The notes under the pieces were generated by a model. It had not been told where the DNA came from. It was given only the letters and a program-made list of their open reading frames with translations, and did not search any database. 64,000 nt of DNA from Paenibacillus algorifonticola (GTDB lineage Bacteria > Bacillota > Bacilli > Paenibacillales > Paenibacillaceae). Where the stretch lies: NCBI RefSeq assembly GCF_000971975.1, contig NZ_LAQO01000016.1, positions 124,001 to 188,000 on the forward strand. The letters are read 5' to 3'. The position numbers and the translations under genes are program-made. Of this stretch, positions 41,777 through 50,389 are shown one piece after another (the first letter of the stretch is position 1; every line of letters starts with the position of its first letter).

Positions 41777-42570
41777 TGCGCATTACCTTTCGCGGGACAG
41801 GCGATTCGATGGGCGTTCCGCGTGTTTATTGCAGCTGTGCTGTATGTGAAGAGGCGAGAAGCACGGGCATTAACCGTCGTTTGCGTTCACTTGTGCAGCT
41901 TGACGGATTGGGAGCAGGGCTTGCAGATGAAGCTGATGATGCGGTATGGATTGACTGCGGCCCTGATTGGGGAAAGCAAATGGAAGCTGCAGGCTTGCGG
42001 TTCGTCAGACGGATTTTAATTACACATGCCCATTTTGACCATATTGGCGGTCTAGTGGAATGGGCCGATGCCTGCCGCTGGCTGAACGTGAAGGGTGAGG
42101 CTTTTGCAGCTGCTGAGGTGATTGTCGAAATTAACGCGCGTTTTCCTTGGCTGCAGCGGCAAATCGATTTTCATGCAATAGACGGGAATCTGCGAATGGG
42201 CAACTGGGATATAACAAGCTGGCGAATCAATCATGGCAAAAATGGCTATGCTTACGCTTTTCGTTTTGATCATACGCTCGAAAAGCGTTCCTGGGCTTAT
42301 TGCTCTGACGCCATTGGGCTAACGGATGAACAGCAGCAGCCGCTTTATGGTCTCAACTTGCTAGTGTTAGGCACAAGCTTTTATAAAGAACCATTCGCAT
42401 ATGACACCCGCTCTGTTTATGATGTAACGGAAGCGCTGGAGCTGATTCAACTTTGGCAGCCGAATCATACGATTTTTACGCATATGTCCCATGACATTGA
42501 TTTGAATAGCGATTATGGGCTTCCAACTGCTGTACAGTTTGCAAGGGCGGCACTTGAAGTGACGGTATAG
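41776..42570 (+). CDS. MBL-fold metallohydrolase (PhnP-like)
   Basis: A 264-residue metallo-beta-lactamase-fold enzyme. The metal site motif is THAHFDHIGG (about 83-92). An N-terminal Cys pair (CSCAVCEEA) recalls PhnP and its structural zinc. Further ligands are YCSDAIG and FTHMSHD near the C-terminus. PhnP cleaves cyclic ribose phosphate in phosphonate breakdown, but no other phn genes are here, so it may hydrolyse other cyclic phosphodiesters. It is the last gene of the amidase/GNAT transcript. Confidence 0.75.
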   Translation: MRITFRGTGDSMGVPRVYCSCAVCEEARSTGINRRLRSLVQLDGLGAGLADEADDAVWIDCGPDWGKQMEAAGLRFVRRILITHAHFDHIGGLVEWADACRWLNVKGEAFAAAEVIVEINARFPWLQRQIDFHAIDGNLRMGNWDITSWRINHGKNGYAYAFRFDHTLEKRSWAYCSDAIGLTDEQQQPLYGLNLLVLGTSFYKEPFAYDTRSVYDVTEALELIQLWQPNHTIFTHMSHDIDLNSDYGLPTAVQFARAALEVTV

Positions 42571-42712
42571 CTAGACCTAGACCAATATTGCATAATCAGC
42601 AAGAAGTTTTTGACGAAAGCTGTTGGGGTTGACAAGAAGCTTGTTTTTGAAGTAAATTGAAATTATATTTTGTTGGCTGGATGGTTCAGGAAGGGGTTTA
42701 TTTTATGTTGAC

Positions 42713-42916
42713 AGGTGTTCTTAACTCATAAATTGGATAGATCAGATCGCGTTGAAGGCGAATGGAAGCTTGCTGGCTGCTTTGTGCAGTTGAGGCAGGT
42801 TTCTATAAACGGATCTTCATTGGCTGTCTGATACCAAGAGTTAAGAACATGTGGACTCCGCCTGAATGCTATTCGGCAGCGGCCTGACCACCGTGCTCTT
42901 GCAGCACGGTTTTTTT
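42713..42916 (+). ncRNA. Candidate structured RNA with its own terminator
   Basis: No gene lies in 42571-43179, but a well-folded RNA is predicted by eye. The closing stem is 12 bp: TGTTCTTAACTC (42716-42727) with GAGTTAAGAACA (42838-42849). Inside are TTGG/CCAA and ATCAGA/TCTGAT helices and an inner GAAG/CTTC helix, giving a long rod with internal bubbles, capped by CTGC/GCAG and GTTT/AAAC hairpins. A second hairpin (CCGC...GCGG, about 42858-42882) and a terminator (CCGTGCT/AGCACGG plus seven Ts, 42891-42916) follow. The rod shape and length of about 200 nt recall 6S RNA, although no diagnostic match was found. Confidence 0.6.
42891..42916 (+). terminator. Terminator of the candidate RNA
   Basis: CCGTGCT (42891-42897) with AGCACGG (42903-42909), loop CTTGC, and T7 at 42910-42916. 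Confidence 0.85.
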
Positions 42917-43001
42917 GCGTTATTTCCTAATGATAGCCGTTTATATATGGCGGTTGCGTTGGGGTGATTAACGTTCGGTTAGGTATAACAGCCGTTTAAA
43001 A

Positions 43002-43042
43002 CAGGAATGGAACGCTCATGCGTTCTGTTCCTGTTTTTTTTT
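43002..43042 (+). terminator. Second terminator upstream of the MutS2-like gene
   Basis: A 14-bp stem (43002-43015 with 43020-43033, loop TCAT, two G-T pairs) followed by nine Ts. It lies 86 nt after the first terminator and 138 nt before the MutS2-like start, so that gene must have a promoter after it or be controlled by read-through. Confidence 0.8.
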
Positions 43043-43179
43043 ATAAATACGCATCTATACCTATGCGAAACGGTCGTTTTCTCTAAAGGACGGCAACGCC
43101 GTTTATGCTCGGTTTATTTCGAATCATTCACGCCAACAAAATAGGAAATACAATCGATTTTAATGAGGAGCGATTGAAA

Positions 43180-45129
43180 ATGATGCACGAAGCTACGCTA
43201 AAGCGTTTGGAATATGACAAATTGAAGGAACGATTGATCGGCTACACGGTTTCTCCGGCAGGGAGATTATTGGCGGAGCGACATCTGCCCAGCGTACAAA
43301 TCAGGCAGATTCAAGCATGGCTGTCGGAGACAGAGGAAGCTTCCGCATTGCTGGCATCAGGGGCAAGCATTCCTTTATCCGCTATGGAGGGAATTGATCC
43401 TTTTCTGGCGCTGCTTGGCAAAGGACGAATTTATGTCGAGCAGGAGCTGGAACAATTGCTGACATGGCTCGCTTCTGTTATGCAAATGCGTAGATATATG
43501 GCGAGCAAACGGGGGATTGCACCGATCATTGCCAGCTATGCAGATTCCATGCATGATTGTCCGGAGCTGCGTGAAGAGCTCGGCCGCTGTATTCGCTACG
43601 GAAGCCTCACCGATCAGGCTAGTGCTGCGCTCGCGGAAATTCGTCGGCATCGCTACGCGGTCGAGGACAAAATCAGTCGTAAAATGGAAGCTTCACTTTC
43701 CAAATATAAATCAGCCTTACAGGAGTCGATTGTGAGTAAACGAAGTGGCCGGCTTGTTATCGCAGTGAAGCGCGAGCTGCGCAAGCAGGTACCAGGTACG
43801 GTGTGGGATGAATCGGCGAGTGGGCAAACCTTATTCGTAGAACCGGTTGATGTTGCTGATTTGCAAGTAGAGCTGCGGCAGTGGGAGGCTGAGGAGGAGC
43901 GCGAACGCACCGTTATTTTATCGGGCTTATCCGATTTGGCTGATGCGCATGAAGCCGAGCTTAGACTTAATTTAGAGGCGATGGCCTCTTTCGATTTCAT
44001 TATGGCGCGCGGCAAACTTTCGCGTTCATACGATGGTCAATCGTTTCAATTGACCGATGAACCTCTCATCTCTTTATCGCAGGCCCGTCATCCGTTGCTT
44101 GGCGAGTCGGCGGTTCCTCTTGATGTGGAGCTCGGCCCGAACTGGAGCCAGCTCATTATTACAGGGCCCAATACGGGCGGGAAAACAGCAACACTGAAAA
44201 CAATCGGCCTGCTTGCGCTGCTCGCTCAGTCAGGGCTGCTTGTTCCGGCAAGGGAGGGGAGCCGTTTCGGCATTTTCCACACGATTATTGCAGATCTAGG
44301 AGATGGGCAAAGCTTGGAGCAATCGTTAAGCACCTTCTCCTCGCATATTCGTGTTTTAGGCGAAATGCTGGAATCTGCCGGACCGCGTTCCTTGCTGCTG
44401 CTCGATGAACTGGCGGCGGGCACAGATCCAGGCGAAGGCATAGCGCTATCTATAGCTGTATTGGAGGAGCTTCATCACAGGAGAGCTTTGACGGCGGCAA
44501 CGACACATTTTAATGAGATTAAGCAATATGCTTCCCGTACGAAGGGCTGCATGAACGCGAGGATGGCTTTTGATCCAGAGACATTGCTTCCGCTATATCA
44601 ATTGATCGTTGGGGAGGCAGGGGAAAGCCACGCTTTCGCAATTGCCCGTCGATATGGTTTGCCAGAGCGGGTCATGCAACGGGCGGAGCAGCTTGCAGCT
44701 AAGCGCCAGCAGAGTGTAACGCTAAGTCAAGATGAATTAAGCTCAGATGATAAAGCAGGACATACCGAAGCTCAAACCGAGGCACAAGTGAAAAATAGCA
44801 GCAAAAAAGAAGAGGGCGCAGGCAAAACTGCCATGCAGCCCTTGCAAGCAGGCGACGCGGTATGGATTTATCCACTGAAGCGTCTTGGTATCGTTTTTCG
44901 TCCGGCTGATGCCCGAGGAGAGGTCATTGTTCAGGTGCAGGGCCGCAAGCTGGCCTTTAACCGAAAGCGGCTCAAGCTGTCAATCGGCAGGGCGGAGCTG
45001 TATCCTGGGGAAGATTATGATATGAGTATCGTCTTTGATTCCAAAGAAAACCGCAAGCTCCGCAAACAGCTGAGCCGCAAGCATGTGGAAGGGCTGGTCA
45101 TCGAGATGAAGCCAGAGGCTTTTGAATAA
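43180..45129 (+). CDS. MutS2-like ATPase lacking the Smr domain
   Basis: A protein of about 649 residues. The N-terminal half has the MutS2 core (LKRLEYDKLKERLIGYTVSPAGR) and lever/clamp helices. The ATPase domain has Walker A TGPNTGGKTATLK (about 327), Walker B LLLDELAAGTDPGEG and AATTHFNEIK. After a charged linker and a KOW-like GDAVWIYPLKRLGIV segment the protein ends; the C-terminal Smr nuclease of standard MutS2 (about 785 residues) is absent. GAGGAG before ATG 43180 selects this start over the ATG at 43105. It may act in ribosome rescue or recombination control without nuclease activity. Confidence 0.8.
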   Translation: MMHEATLKRLEYDKLKERLIGYTVSPAGRLLAERHLPSVQIRQIQAWLSETEEASALLASGASIPLSAMEGIDPFLALLGKGRIYVEQELEQLLTWLASVMQMRRYMASKRGIAPIIASYADSMHDCPELREELGRCIRYGSLTDQASAALAEIRRHRYAVEDKISRKMEASLSKYKSALQESIVSKRSGRLVIAVKRELRKQVPGTVWDESASGQTLFVEPVDVADLQVELRQWEAEEERERTVILSGLSDLADAHEAELRLNLEAMASFDFIMARGKLSRSYDGQSFQLTDEPLISLSQARHPLLGESAVPLDVELGPNWSQLIITGPNTGGKTATLKTIGLLALLAQSGLLVPAREGSRFGIFHTIIADLGDGQSLEQSLSTFSSHIRVLGEMLESAGPRSLLLLDELAAGTDPGEGIALSIAVLEELHHRRALTAATTHFNEIKQYASRTKGCMNARMAFDPETLLPLYQLIVGEAGESHAFAIARRYGLPERVMQRAEQLAAKRQQSVTLSQDELSSDDKAGHTEAQTEAQVKNSSKKEEGAGKTAMQPLQAGDAVWIYPLKRLGIVFRPADARGEVIVQVQGRKLAFNRKRLKLSIGRAELYPGEDYDMSIVFDSKENRKLRKQLSRKHVEGLVIEMKPEAFE

Positions 45130-45155
45130 TGCTCGTGCTGTCAGCTCGTTATTGC

Positions 45156-45794
45156 TTAATCACGGCTTTGGATTATGAGCAGCATTCCTTCATCAATCGC
45201 AATGCTGCCTTCCATCTCTGTCAGTACATTGCTTATGCCAAGAGATTGGCCGATTTGCAAGCTGGCTTTATGTAGAGGGTATTGAAATCCGGTTAACGTA
45301 ATGCCAGTAACAGCAGAAGATAAGGGCAGCAGAGAAACATTCGCATAAAGCCCTTTCTGTATTATTCGTTTAGAGGAAGTAACAGTAATACAGTTATGTT
45401 CGTCGATAATACAGGCGGGGACACCCCGCTGTTCGGCGAGCACAAGCAGCTGCACATTCGATAACGAATGGTCAAAGCGGGTGCCTAACGCGCCTAATAA
45501 AATAATTTCATCCGGATTTTGCTCCAGCGAATAGCGCAAAGCCATTTCTGTATCGGTATAATCTTTATAGATAGGGTCACAGGTAATGAGCTCCGTGCTG
45601 GCTGAACGTATTTGCTCCAATTGCTCGTCCGTGACCGAATCAAAATCGCCTATTGCGAGCTGCGGTGCATATCCCTGCTCCACCAAAAACAGTGCGCCGC
45701 GGTCTGCGCCAATGCGAAAGGCGTCCTGATCCAGATGAGGCAGGGCCCAAGCTCCAAGCTCGCCTCCTGAGCAAATGACTATTCGTTGTGGCAT
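45156..45794 (-). CDS. thiN: Thiamine pyrophosphokinase
   Basis: A 212-residue enzyme that transfers pyrophosphate from ATP to thiamine. Features include the N-terminal ICSGGE, RIGADRGALFLVEQG, AIGDFDSV with the metal-binding DFDS, DYTDTEMAL, and LGALGTRFDHSLSN. The C-terminal beta domain ends GITLTGFQYPL. Longer starts are open to 45977, but AAGGAAG 5-6 nt before ATG 45794 fixes the start. It is a single minus-strand gene divergent from the TRIC channel gene. Confidence 0.88.
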   Translation of the reverse strand: MPQRIVICSGGELGAWALPHLDQDAFRIGADRGALFLVEQGYAPQLAIGDFDSVTDEQLEQIRSASTELITCDPIYKDYTDTEMALRYSLEQNPDEIILLGALGTRFDHSLSNVQLLVLAEQRGVPACIIDEHNCITVTSSKRIIQKGLYANVSLLPLSSAVTGITLTGFQYPLHKASLQIGQSLGISNVLTEMEGSIAIDEGMLLIIQSRD

Positions 45795-46009
45795 AATCGC
45801 TTCCTTCTTTCTTAATAGCTTTTGTTCATACTTGTCGCTTTTGCTAGTATATAGTGACTTTGAGCAGGAACACCAGTAGCAGGTGGAAAATCGGCAGCGA
45901 ATTGGCGAAATATGTCGTTGCTTTAAGAAAGCAGCGGGGCTAAAATGGGAAAGGACAGACTGTCCGATAGATGACATCGGATGGGAGAACGGAAGCGGGG
46001 GCGTACACG

Positions 46010-46648
46010 TTGGATTTGGAGATTTTTGGCGTATTCAGCATTATCGGCACCATTGCCTTTGCCGTCAGCGGCGCGGTTGTGGCAATGGAGGAGGAATACG
46101 ACATACTTGGCGTTTTTGTGCTAGGTCTGGTTACGGCGTTTGGCGGAGGGGTCATAAGGAATTTGCTTATTGGCGTTCCGGTCACCTCGCTTTGGAGCCA
46201 GGGAAGCTTGCTGAAAATCGCGCTCATCGCGATGACGATTGCTTTTTTGCTGCCGGTTAAATGGATTTATACGTGGCGCAAAAGCGAAGCTTTTTTCGAT
46301 GCGATCGGTTTATCAGCCTTTGCTATTCAGGGTGCGCTGTATGCAACGCAGATGAACCACCCGATCAGCGCGGTGATGGTGGCGGCTATGCTGACAGGAA
46401 TCGGTGGAGGCATTATTCGCGATGTGCTGGCAGGGCGCAAGCCGCTTGTGCTGCGGGATGAAATTTATGCGGTTTGGGCGATGGTTGGCGGCCTGGTCAT
46501 TGGCAAAGGCTGGTTTCATTCGACACTTGATTTGCTGTTCCTGTTCGTGCTCATTATTGTGTTTAGGATGCTGTCGGTGTATTACAAATGGAAGCTGCCG
46601 CGTCGCTCGCTGCGGGAGAAAATTGTTCAGGAGAAAGGAAAGGCCTAA
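46010..46648 (+). CDS. TRIC-family (UPF0126) cation channel protein
   Basis: A protein of about 212 residues with seven hydrophobic segments in two repeats. Each repeat has the family glycine motif: AFGGGVIRNLLIG and GIGGGIIRDVLAG, where the GGG-x-x-R-D/N pattern is typical of prokaryotic TRIC channels. The N-terminus LEIFGVFSIIGTIAFAVSGA matches YvgT. The TTG at 46010 follows a GGGGG site at 8 nt and gives the usual family length; ATG 45971 would add 13 atypical residues. It is followed by the phosphatase gene with no gap. Confidence 0.83.
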   Translation: MDLEIFGVFSIIGTIAFAVSGAVVAMEEEYDILGVFVLGLVTAFGGGVIRNLLIGVPVTSLWSQGSLLKIALIAMTIAFLLPVKWIYTWRKSEAFFDAIGLSAFAIQGALYATQMNHPISAVMVAAMLTGIGGGIIRDVLAGRKPLVLRDEIYAVWAMVGGLVIGKGWFHSTLDLLFLFVLIIVFRMLSVYYKWKLPRRSLREKIVQEKGKA

Positions 46649-47116
46649 ATGAAGAAAAAAGTTTTGTTTGTTTGTCTCGGCAATATTTGCCGTTCCCCGA
46701 TGGCGGAGGCTGTTTTTCGCAGCAAGGTGGAGCAAGCGGGGCTGTCAGACCAAATTATTGTAGACTCGGCGGGTACGGGAGATTGGCATATCGGCCATCC
46801 GCCGCATGAAGGCACACGCAAGGAGCTTGATTTGAATGGCATATCCTACACGGGTATGAAGGCGCGTCAGTTCACGCAGCAGGATGATGCGGATTTTGAC
46901 TTTATCGTCTGTATGGATACGAAAAACGAGCGCGATGTGCGTGAAATTCTCGGAACGCGTGCGGGGAGCGCGGAAGTGCTGACCTTTATGAGCCTGCTGC
47001 CTGAGCGCGGTGTAGCGGATGTGCCGGATCCTTATTATACAGGACAATTCGATTATGTCTTTGAACTGGTGGATGCAGGCTGCGAGCGGCTGCTCGACCA
47101 TGTGAAGCTTAAGTAA
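46649..47116 (+). CDS. yfkJ: Low-molecular-weight protein tyrosine phosphatase (YfkJ-like)
   Basis: A 155-residue phosphatase. The P-loop is CLGNICRS (residues 9-16, nucleophile Cys9) and the general acid lies in DVPDPYYTG (about 124-132). The GDWHIGHPPHEGTRK loop is that of B. subtilis YfkJ, distinguishing it from YwlE-type arginine phosphatases. It probably shares a transcript with the TRIC gene. Confidence 0.87.
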   Translation: MKKKVLFVCLGNICRSPMAEAVFRSKVEQAGLSDQIIVDSAGTGDWHIGHPPHEGTRKELDLNGISYTGMKARQFTQQDDADFDFIVCMDTKNERDVREILGTRAGSAEVLTFMSLLPERGVADVPDPYYTGQFDYVFELVDAGCERLLDHVKLK

Positions 47117-47161
47117 CCTAGCCGAGCGAGATGCAGCAGGTGGATTGCTTAGAATAAACAA

Positions 47162-47217
47162 ACAAAGCCTTGGCTTCCTCCTTGGGCGGGGGAAATCAAG
47201 GCTTTGTCTCATTTTTT
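47162..47217. terminator. Bidirectional terminator
   Basis: ACAAAGCCTTG (47162-47172) pairs with CAAGGCTTTGT (47197-47207), with a T run at 47212-47217. It lies between the convergent phosphatase and esterase genes. Confidence 0.75.
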
Positions 47218-47234
47218 GGGCAAGGCTGCGGCGC

Positions 47235-47978
47235 TTATTGGCGCTCAATAAAATACATTAATGCTTCCGGCAGCTCTTTCTGCCAAAAGCCCCATTGATG
47301 TTGGCCTTCTTTTTCCGCATAATAAAAAGGAGCTTGTCTTTCTTCGAGCAGCTTTTTGGCTTCACGATTTAATTCGACAAAATTATGCACGCCTCTATCC
47401 GTTGTTTCATAAGCCGTTTCCTGCAGGCCGACAATCATGTAAAGCTCCAGCCAGGAAAGGTCATTCTGTGCAGCGATAATTTCAAGCGAGCGCTCGAAAT
47501 AGGCGCCTGATAAGGAAAGCACACGGTTGAACAACTCCGGATAGGCTAGCGCAAGATGAAGGGAGATGGTGCCGCCAAGCGAATCGCCGGCAAGTACGCG
47601 ATGCTCGGCTTCGCGACGGACTGGATATTTTGCTTCTATAAAGGGAAGCAGCTCCTCGCCGAAAAAGCGGACATAAGCCTCATGGCGGTCTCCGTCAGGA
47701 GCATATTCCGCTGTGCGAAATGTTTTATTCACATCGACGCCAACAATAATGAAGGGCTCCACGCCTTCATCCAAAATAATGCGATTCGCTGTCGTCGCGA
47801 TCCGGCCGAAGTTGAAAAAATCCTCTCCGTCCTGGCAGTATACGACTGGATAGCTCAGCAGCTCATTGTAGCCGGGCGGTAAATAGACGCGAAGCGAGCG
47901 TTCGCCATCGTGCAAATAGTTGCTTGCAACCGTTTCCCTGAGGACGGTGCGTTTCAAATAACGTTCATCTGTCATCAT
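47235..47978 (-). CDS. Esterase of the alpha/beta-hydrolase (esterase D/BesA-like) family
   Basis: A 247-residue cytoplasmic hydrolase. The nucleophile elbow is AGDSLGGTIS (Ser about 130) and the catalytic His is in EGQHQWGFW near residue 228. RSLRVYLPPGYNELLSYPVVYCQDG is the family's N-terminal pattern. Relatives include siderophore esterases (BesA/Fes) and S-formylglutathione hydrolases, and there is no siderophore locus nearby. GGAGG before an ATGATG sets the start. It is divergent from the pdh operon. Confidence 0.78.
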   Translation of the reverse strand: MMTDERYLKRTVLRETVASNYLHDGERSLRVYLPPGYNELLSYPVVYCQDGEDFFNFGRIATTANRIILDEGVEPFIIVGVDVNKTFRTAEYAPDGDRHEAYVRFFGEELLPFIEAKYPVRREAEHRVLAGDSLGGTISLHLALAYPELFNRVLSLSGAYFERSLEIIAAQNDLSWLELYMIVGLQETAYETTDRGVHNFVELNREAKKLLEERQAPFYYAEKEGQHQWGFWQKELPEALMYFIERQ

Positions 47979-48198
47979 TTCTTCCTCCGTTGGTTGAATG
48001 GAATGGGAGCTTGTGGGTAAACAATAGAGAGATGCCGTAGTGATGCGGGTTCGGCAACAGACGGAAAGGCTGTACAAGCTCCACCGTTTCAACATTGTAT
48101 TATGCTGTTATATAACTTTTTAGCAGCTGTTACATATACAATTTCTTAACAAAAAAGGCATTAGCGTTGAAAATACAACGTATTTTTTGCTTTTTGCT

Positions 48199-48228
48199 TT
48201 GACCATTTTTGTTAAACAGGTTTATAAT
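48199..48228 (+). promoter_or_regulatory. Sigma-A promoter of the pdh operon
   Basis: TTGACC (48199-48204), an 18-nt spacer and a consensus TATAAT (48223-48228), about 58 nt before the pdhA start. Confidence 0.75.
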
Positions 48229-48286
48229 AATTCTATAACAGAGTACTGTAATATTCAAATATTAATGATTGAGGTGAGCGTTCACA

Positions 48287-49366
48287 ATGAGCAAAGTGCT
48301 TAGCAAACTGCCATATGAAGTTCAAACGGAGCCAGTTACACCATTGTCCGTCTTGTCGCTTGATGGTGAAGTTGTTAACCCGGATGAAATGCCGGAGCTT
48401 ACGGACGACCAATTAAAAGAAATTATGTACCGTATGGTATTTACCCGTACTTGGGATGATCGTGCCGTGAACTTGGGCCGTCAAGGCCGTCTGGGCTTCT
48501 ACGCTCCAGTATCCGGTCAAGAGGCTGCCATGATTGGTAGCGAATACGCTTTGAATAAAGATGACTTCATCTGTCCGGGCTACCGTGATATTCCGCAGCT
48601 CGTATGGCATGGACTTCCGCTGTACCAAGCGTTCCTATATTCCAGAGGACATCAGCATGGCGGACAAATTCCTGAGGATGTTCACGTCCTGATGCCGCAA
48701 ATCATCATTGGCGCGCAAATTTTGCACGCGACTGGTGTTGCGATGGCATTCAAGAAAAAGAATGAAAAACGCGTAGCTATTACGTACACAGGCGATGGCG
48801 GTTCTTCCGAAGGCGATTTCTACGAAGGCATGAATTTCGCAGGCGCGTTCAAGCTTCCGGTTATTTATGTTGTACAAAACAATGGCTATGCGATTACAAC
48901 TCCTTATGCTAAACAAACAGCTGCACATTCTGTTGCACACAAAGCGCTTGCTGCTGGTATCAAAGGCGTGCAGGTTGACGGCATGGACGTACTTGCTGTT
49001 ATTAAAGCAGTTAGAGATGCTGCTGAGCGCGGCCGCAACGGCGAAGGCGCTACGCTGATCGAGCTTCTTACTTACCGTTATCGTGCGCATTCCATGGCAG
49101 ATGATACGACAAAATATCGCACCAAAGACGAGGAAGCGGAATGGGCTCCTAAAGATCCACTCATTCGTTTCGGCAAATATTTGGAAAGCAAAGGTCTCTG
49201 GTCGGAAGAGGATACAGCTCGCGTGAAGGAAGAAGCGAAAGCGACCGTTAACGAGCAAATCAAGAAAGCAGAAGCTGTTGAAAAAATGACGGTTGAAGGC
49301 TTGATCGACTCGATGTTCGAAACAACGCCGCAGCACCTCGAAGAGCAAAAAGCTGATTTCCAATAA
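48287..49366 (+). CDS. pdhA: Pyruvate dehydrogenase E1 alpha subunit
   Basis: A 359-residue E1 alpha subunit. The thiamine pyrophosphate motif runs from TGDGGSSEGDFYEGMN to VQNNGYAI (about 166-205). The phosphorylation-loop equivalent is TYRYRAHSMADDT. It decarboxylates pyruvate together with E1 beta and reductively acetylates the lipoyl arm of E2. It is the first gene of pdhABCD, in standard Firmicute order, behind a good sigma-A promoter. Confidence 0.95.
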   Translation: MSKVLSKLPYEVQTEPVTPLSVLSLDGEVVNPDEMPELTDDQLKEIMYRMVFTRTWDDRAVNLGRQGRLGFYAPVSGQEAAMIGSEYALNKDDFICPGYRDIPQLVWHGLPLYQAFLYSRGHQHGGQIPEDVHVLMPQIIIGAQILHATGVAMAFKKKNEKRVAITYTGDGGSSEGDFYEGMNFAGAFKLPVIYVVQNNGYAITTPYAKQTAAHSVAHKALAAGIKGVQVDGMDVLAVIKAVRDAAERGRNGEGATLIELLTYRYRAHSMADDTTKYRTKDEEAEWAPKDPLIRFGKYLESKGLWSEEDTARVKEEAKATVNEQIKKAEAVEKMTVEGLIDSMFETTPQHLEEQKADFQ

Positions 49367-49396
49367 TAGCCTTTAACGAAGGAGGAACTATAGATC

Positions 49397-50374
49397 ATGG
49401 CTCAAATGAATATGAAAGAAGCGATCCGTGACGCAATGCGCGTTGAACTTAAACGGGATCCAAATGTACTACTTTTTGGCGAGGATGTTGGTAAAGTCGG
49501 CGGCGTGTTCCGTGCGACTGAAGGCCTTCAAGCTGAATTTGGCGAAGACCGCGTATTTGATACGCCGCTTGCCGAGTCCGCTATTGGCGGTTTGGCAGTG
49601 GGTATGGGGATTCAAGGTTTCCGCCCAATTGCCGAAATTCAATTCGTAGGTTTCATCTATGAAGCGATGGATCAAATGTTCATTCAAGCGGCTCGTATGC
49701 GTTACCGTTCCGGCGGACGCTACAACTCGCCAATCGTATTCCGTACGCCTTTCGGCGGCGGCGTGAAAGCAGCTGAGCTGCACACGGATTCCCTGGAAGG
49801 TCTTGCTGTACAGACACCAGGTATCAAAGTTGTTATTCCATCCAATCCTTACGATGCAAAAGGTCTTCTAATTTCGGCTATTCGTGATAATGACCCTGTA
49901 TTTTTCATGGAGCATTTGAACCTTTATCATGCTTTCCGTGCAGAAGTGCCAGAAGGCGAATATACCGTTGAAATCGGTAAAGCCAATGTTGTTCGTGAAG
50001 GCAGCGACGTGACAATCATTGCTTACGGCTTGATGGTTCACACGGCTGTTAAAGCGGCTGACGAGCTTGAAAAACAAGGAATCAAGGCTGAAGTCATCGA
50101 CCTTCGTTCCCTTGTGCCTCTCGACATCGATACCATTGTAGCTTCGATCCAAAAAACGAACCGTGCAATTGTCGTTCAAGAAGCGCAAAAAACTTCCGGC
50201 GTTGCCGCTGAAGTAATCGCTCAAATTAATGAAAAAGCAATTCTGCACTTGGAAGCTCCGGTGCTTCGGGTTGCAGGTCCGGATACCGTTTATCCGTTTG
50301 CGCAAGTTGAGGATGCATGGCTTCCAACGGTAGCCCGCATTTCTGCAGCTGTCCAAAAAGTACTGGATTTCTAA
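49397..50374 (+). CDS. pdhB: Pyruvate dehydrogenase E1 beta subunit
   Basis: A 325-residue E1 beta subunit. It begins with the family pattern MKEAIRDAMRVELKRDPNVL and has FGEDVGKVGGVFRATEGL and PLAESAIGGLAVGMG. The C-terminal domain has VEAQK-type VVQEAQKTSGVAAEV. It forms the alpha2beta2 E1 with the preceding gene product. GGAGG lies 11 nt before ATG. Confidence 0.95.
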   Translation: MAQMNMKEAIRDAMRVELKRDPNVLLFGEDVGKVGGVFRATEGLQAEFGEDRVFDTPLAESAIGGLAVGMGIQGFRPIAEIQFVGFIYEAMDQMFIQAARMRYRSGGRYNSPIVFRTPFGGGVKAAELHTDSLEGLAVQTPGIKVVIPSNPYDAKGLLISAIRDNDPVFFMEHLNLYHAFRAEVPEGEYTVEIGKANVVREGSDVTIIAYGLMVHTAVKAADELEKQGIKAEVIDLRSLVPLDIDTIVASIQKTNRAIVVQEAQKTSGVAAEVIAQINEKAILHLEAPVLRVAGPDTVYPFAQVEDAWLPTVARISAAVQKVLDF

Positions 50375-50389
50375 AGGAGGATACACGCG

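Noticed and set aside
48168..48190. AAAATAC/GTATTTT hairpin with T residues upstream of pdhA as a terminator
   Set aside because: Purely AT-rich short stem located upstream of the pdh promoter, with no upstream plus-strand gene to terminate.
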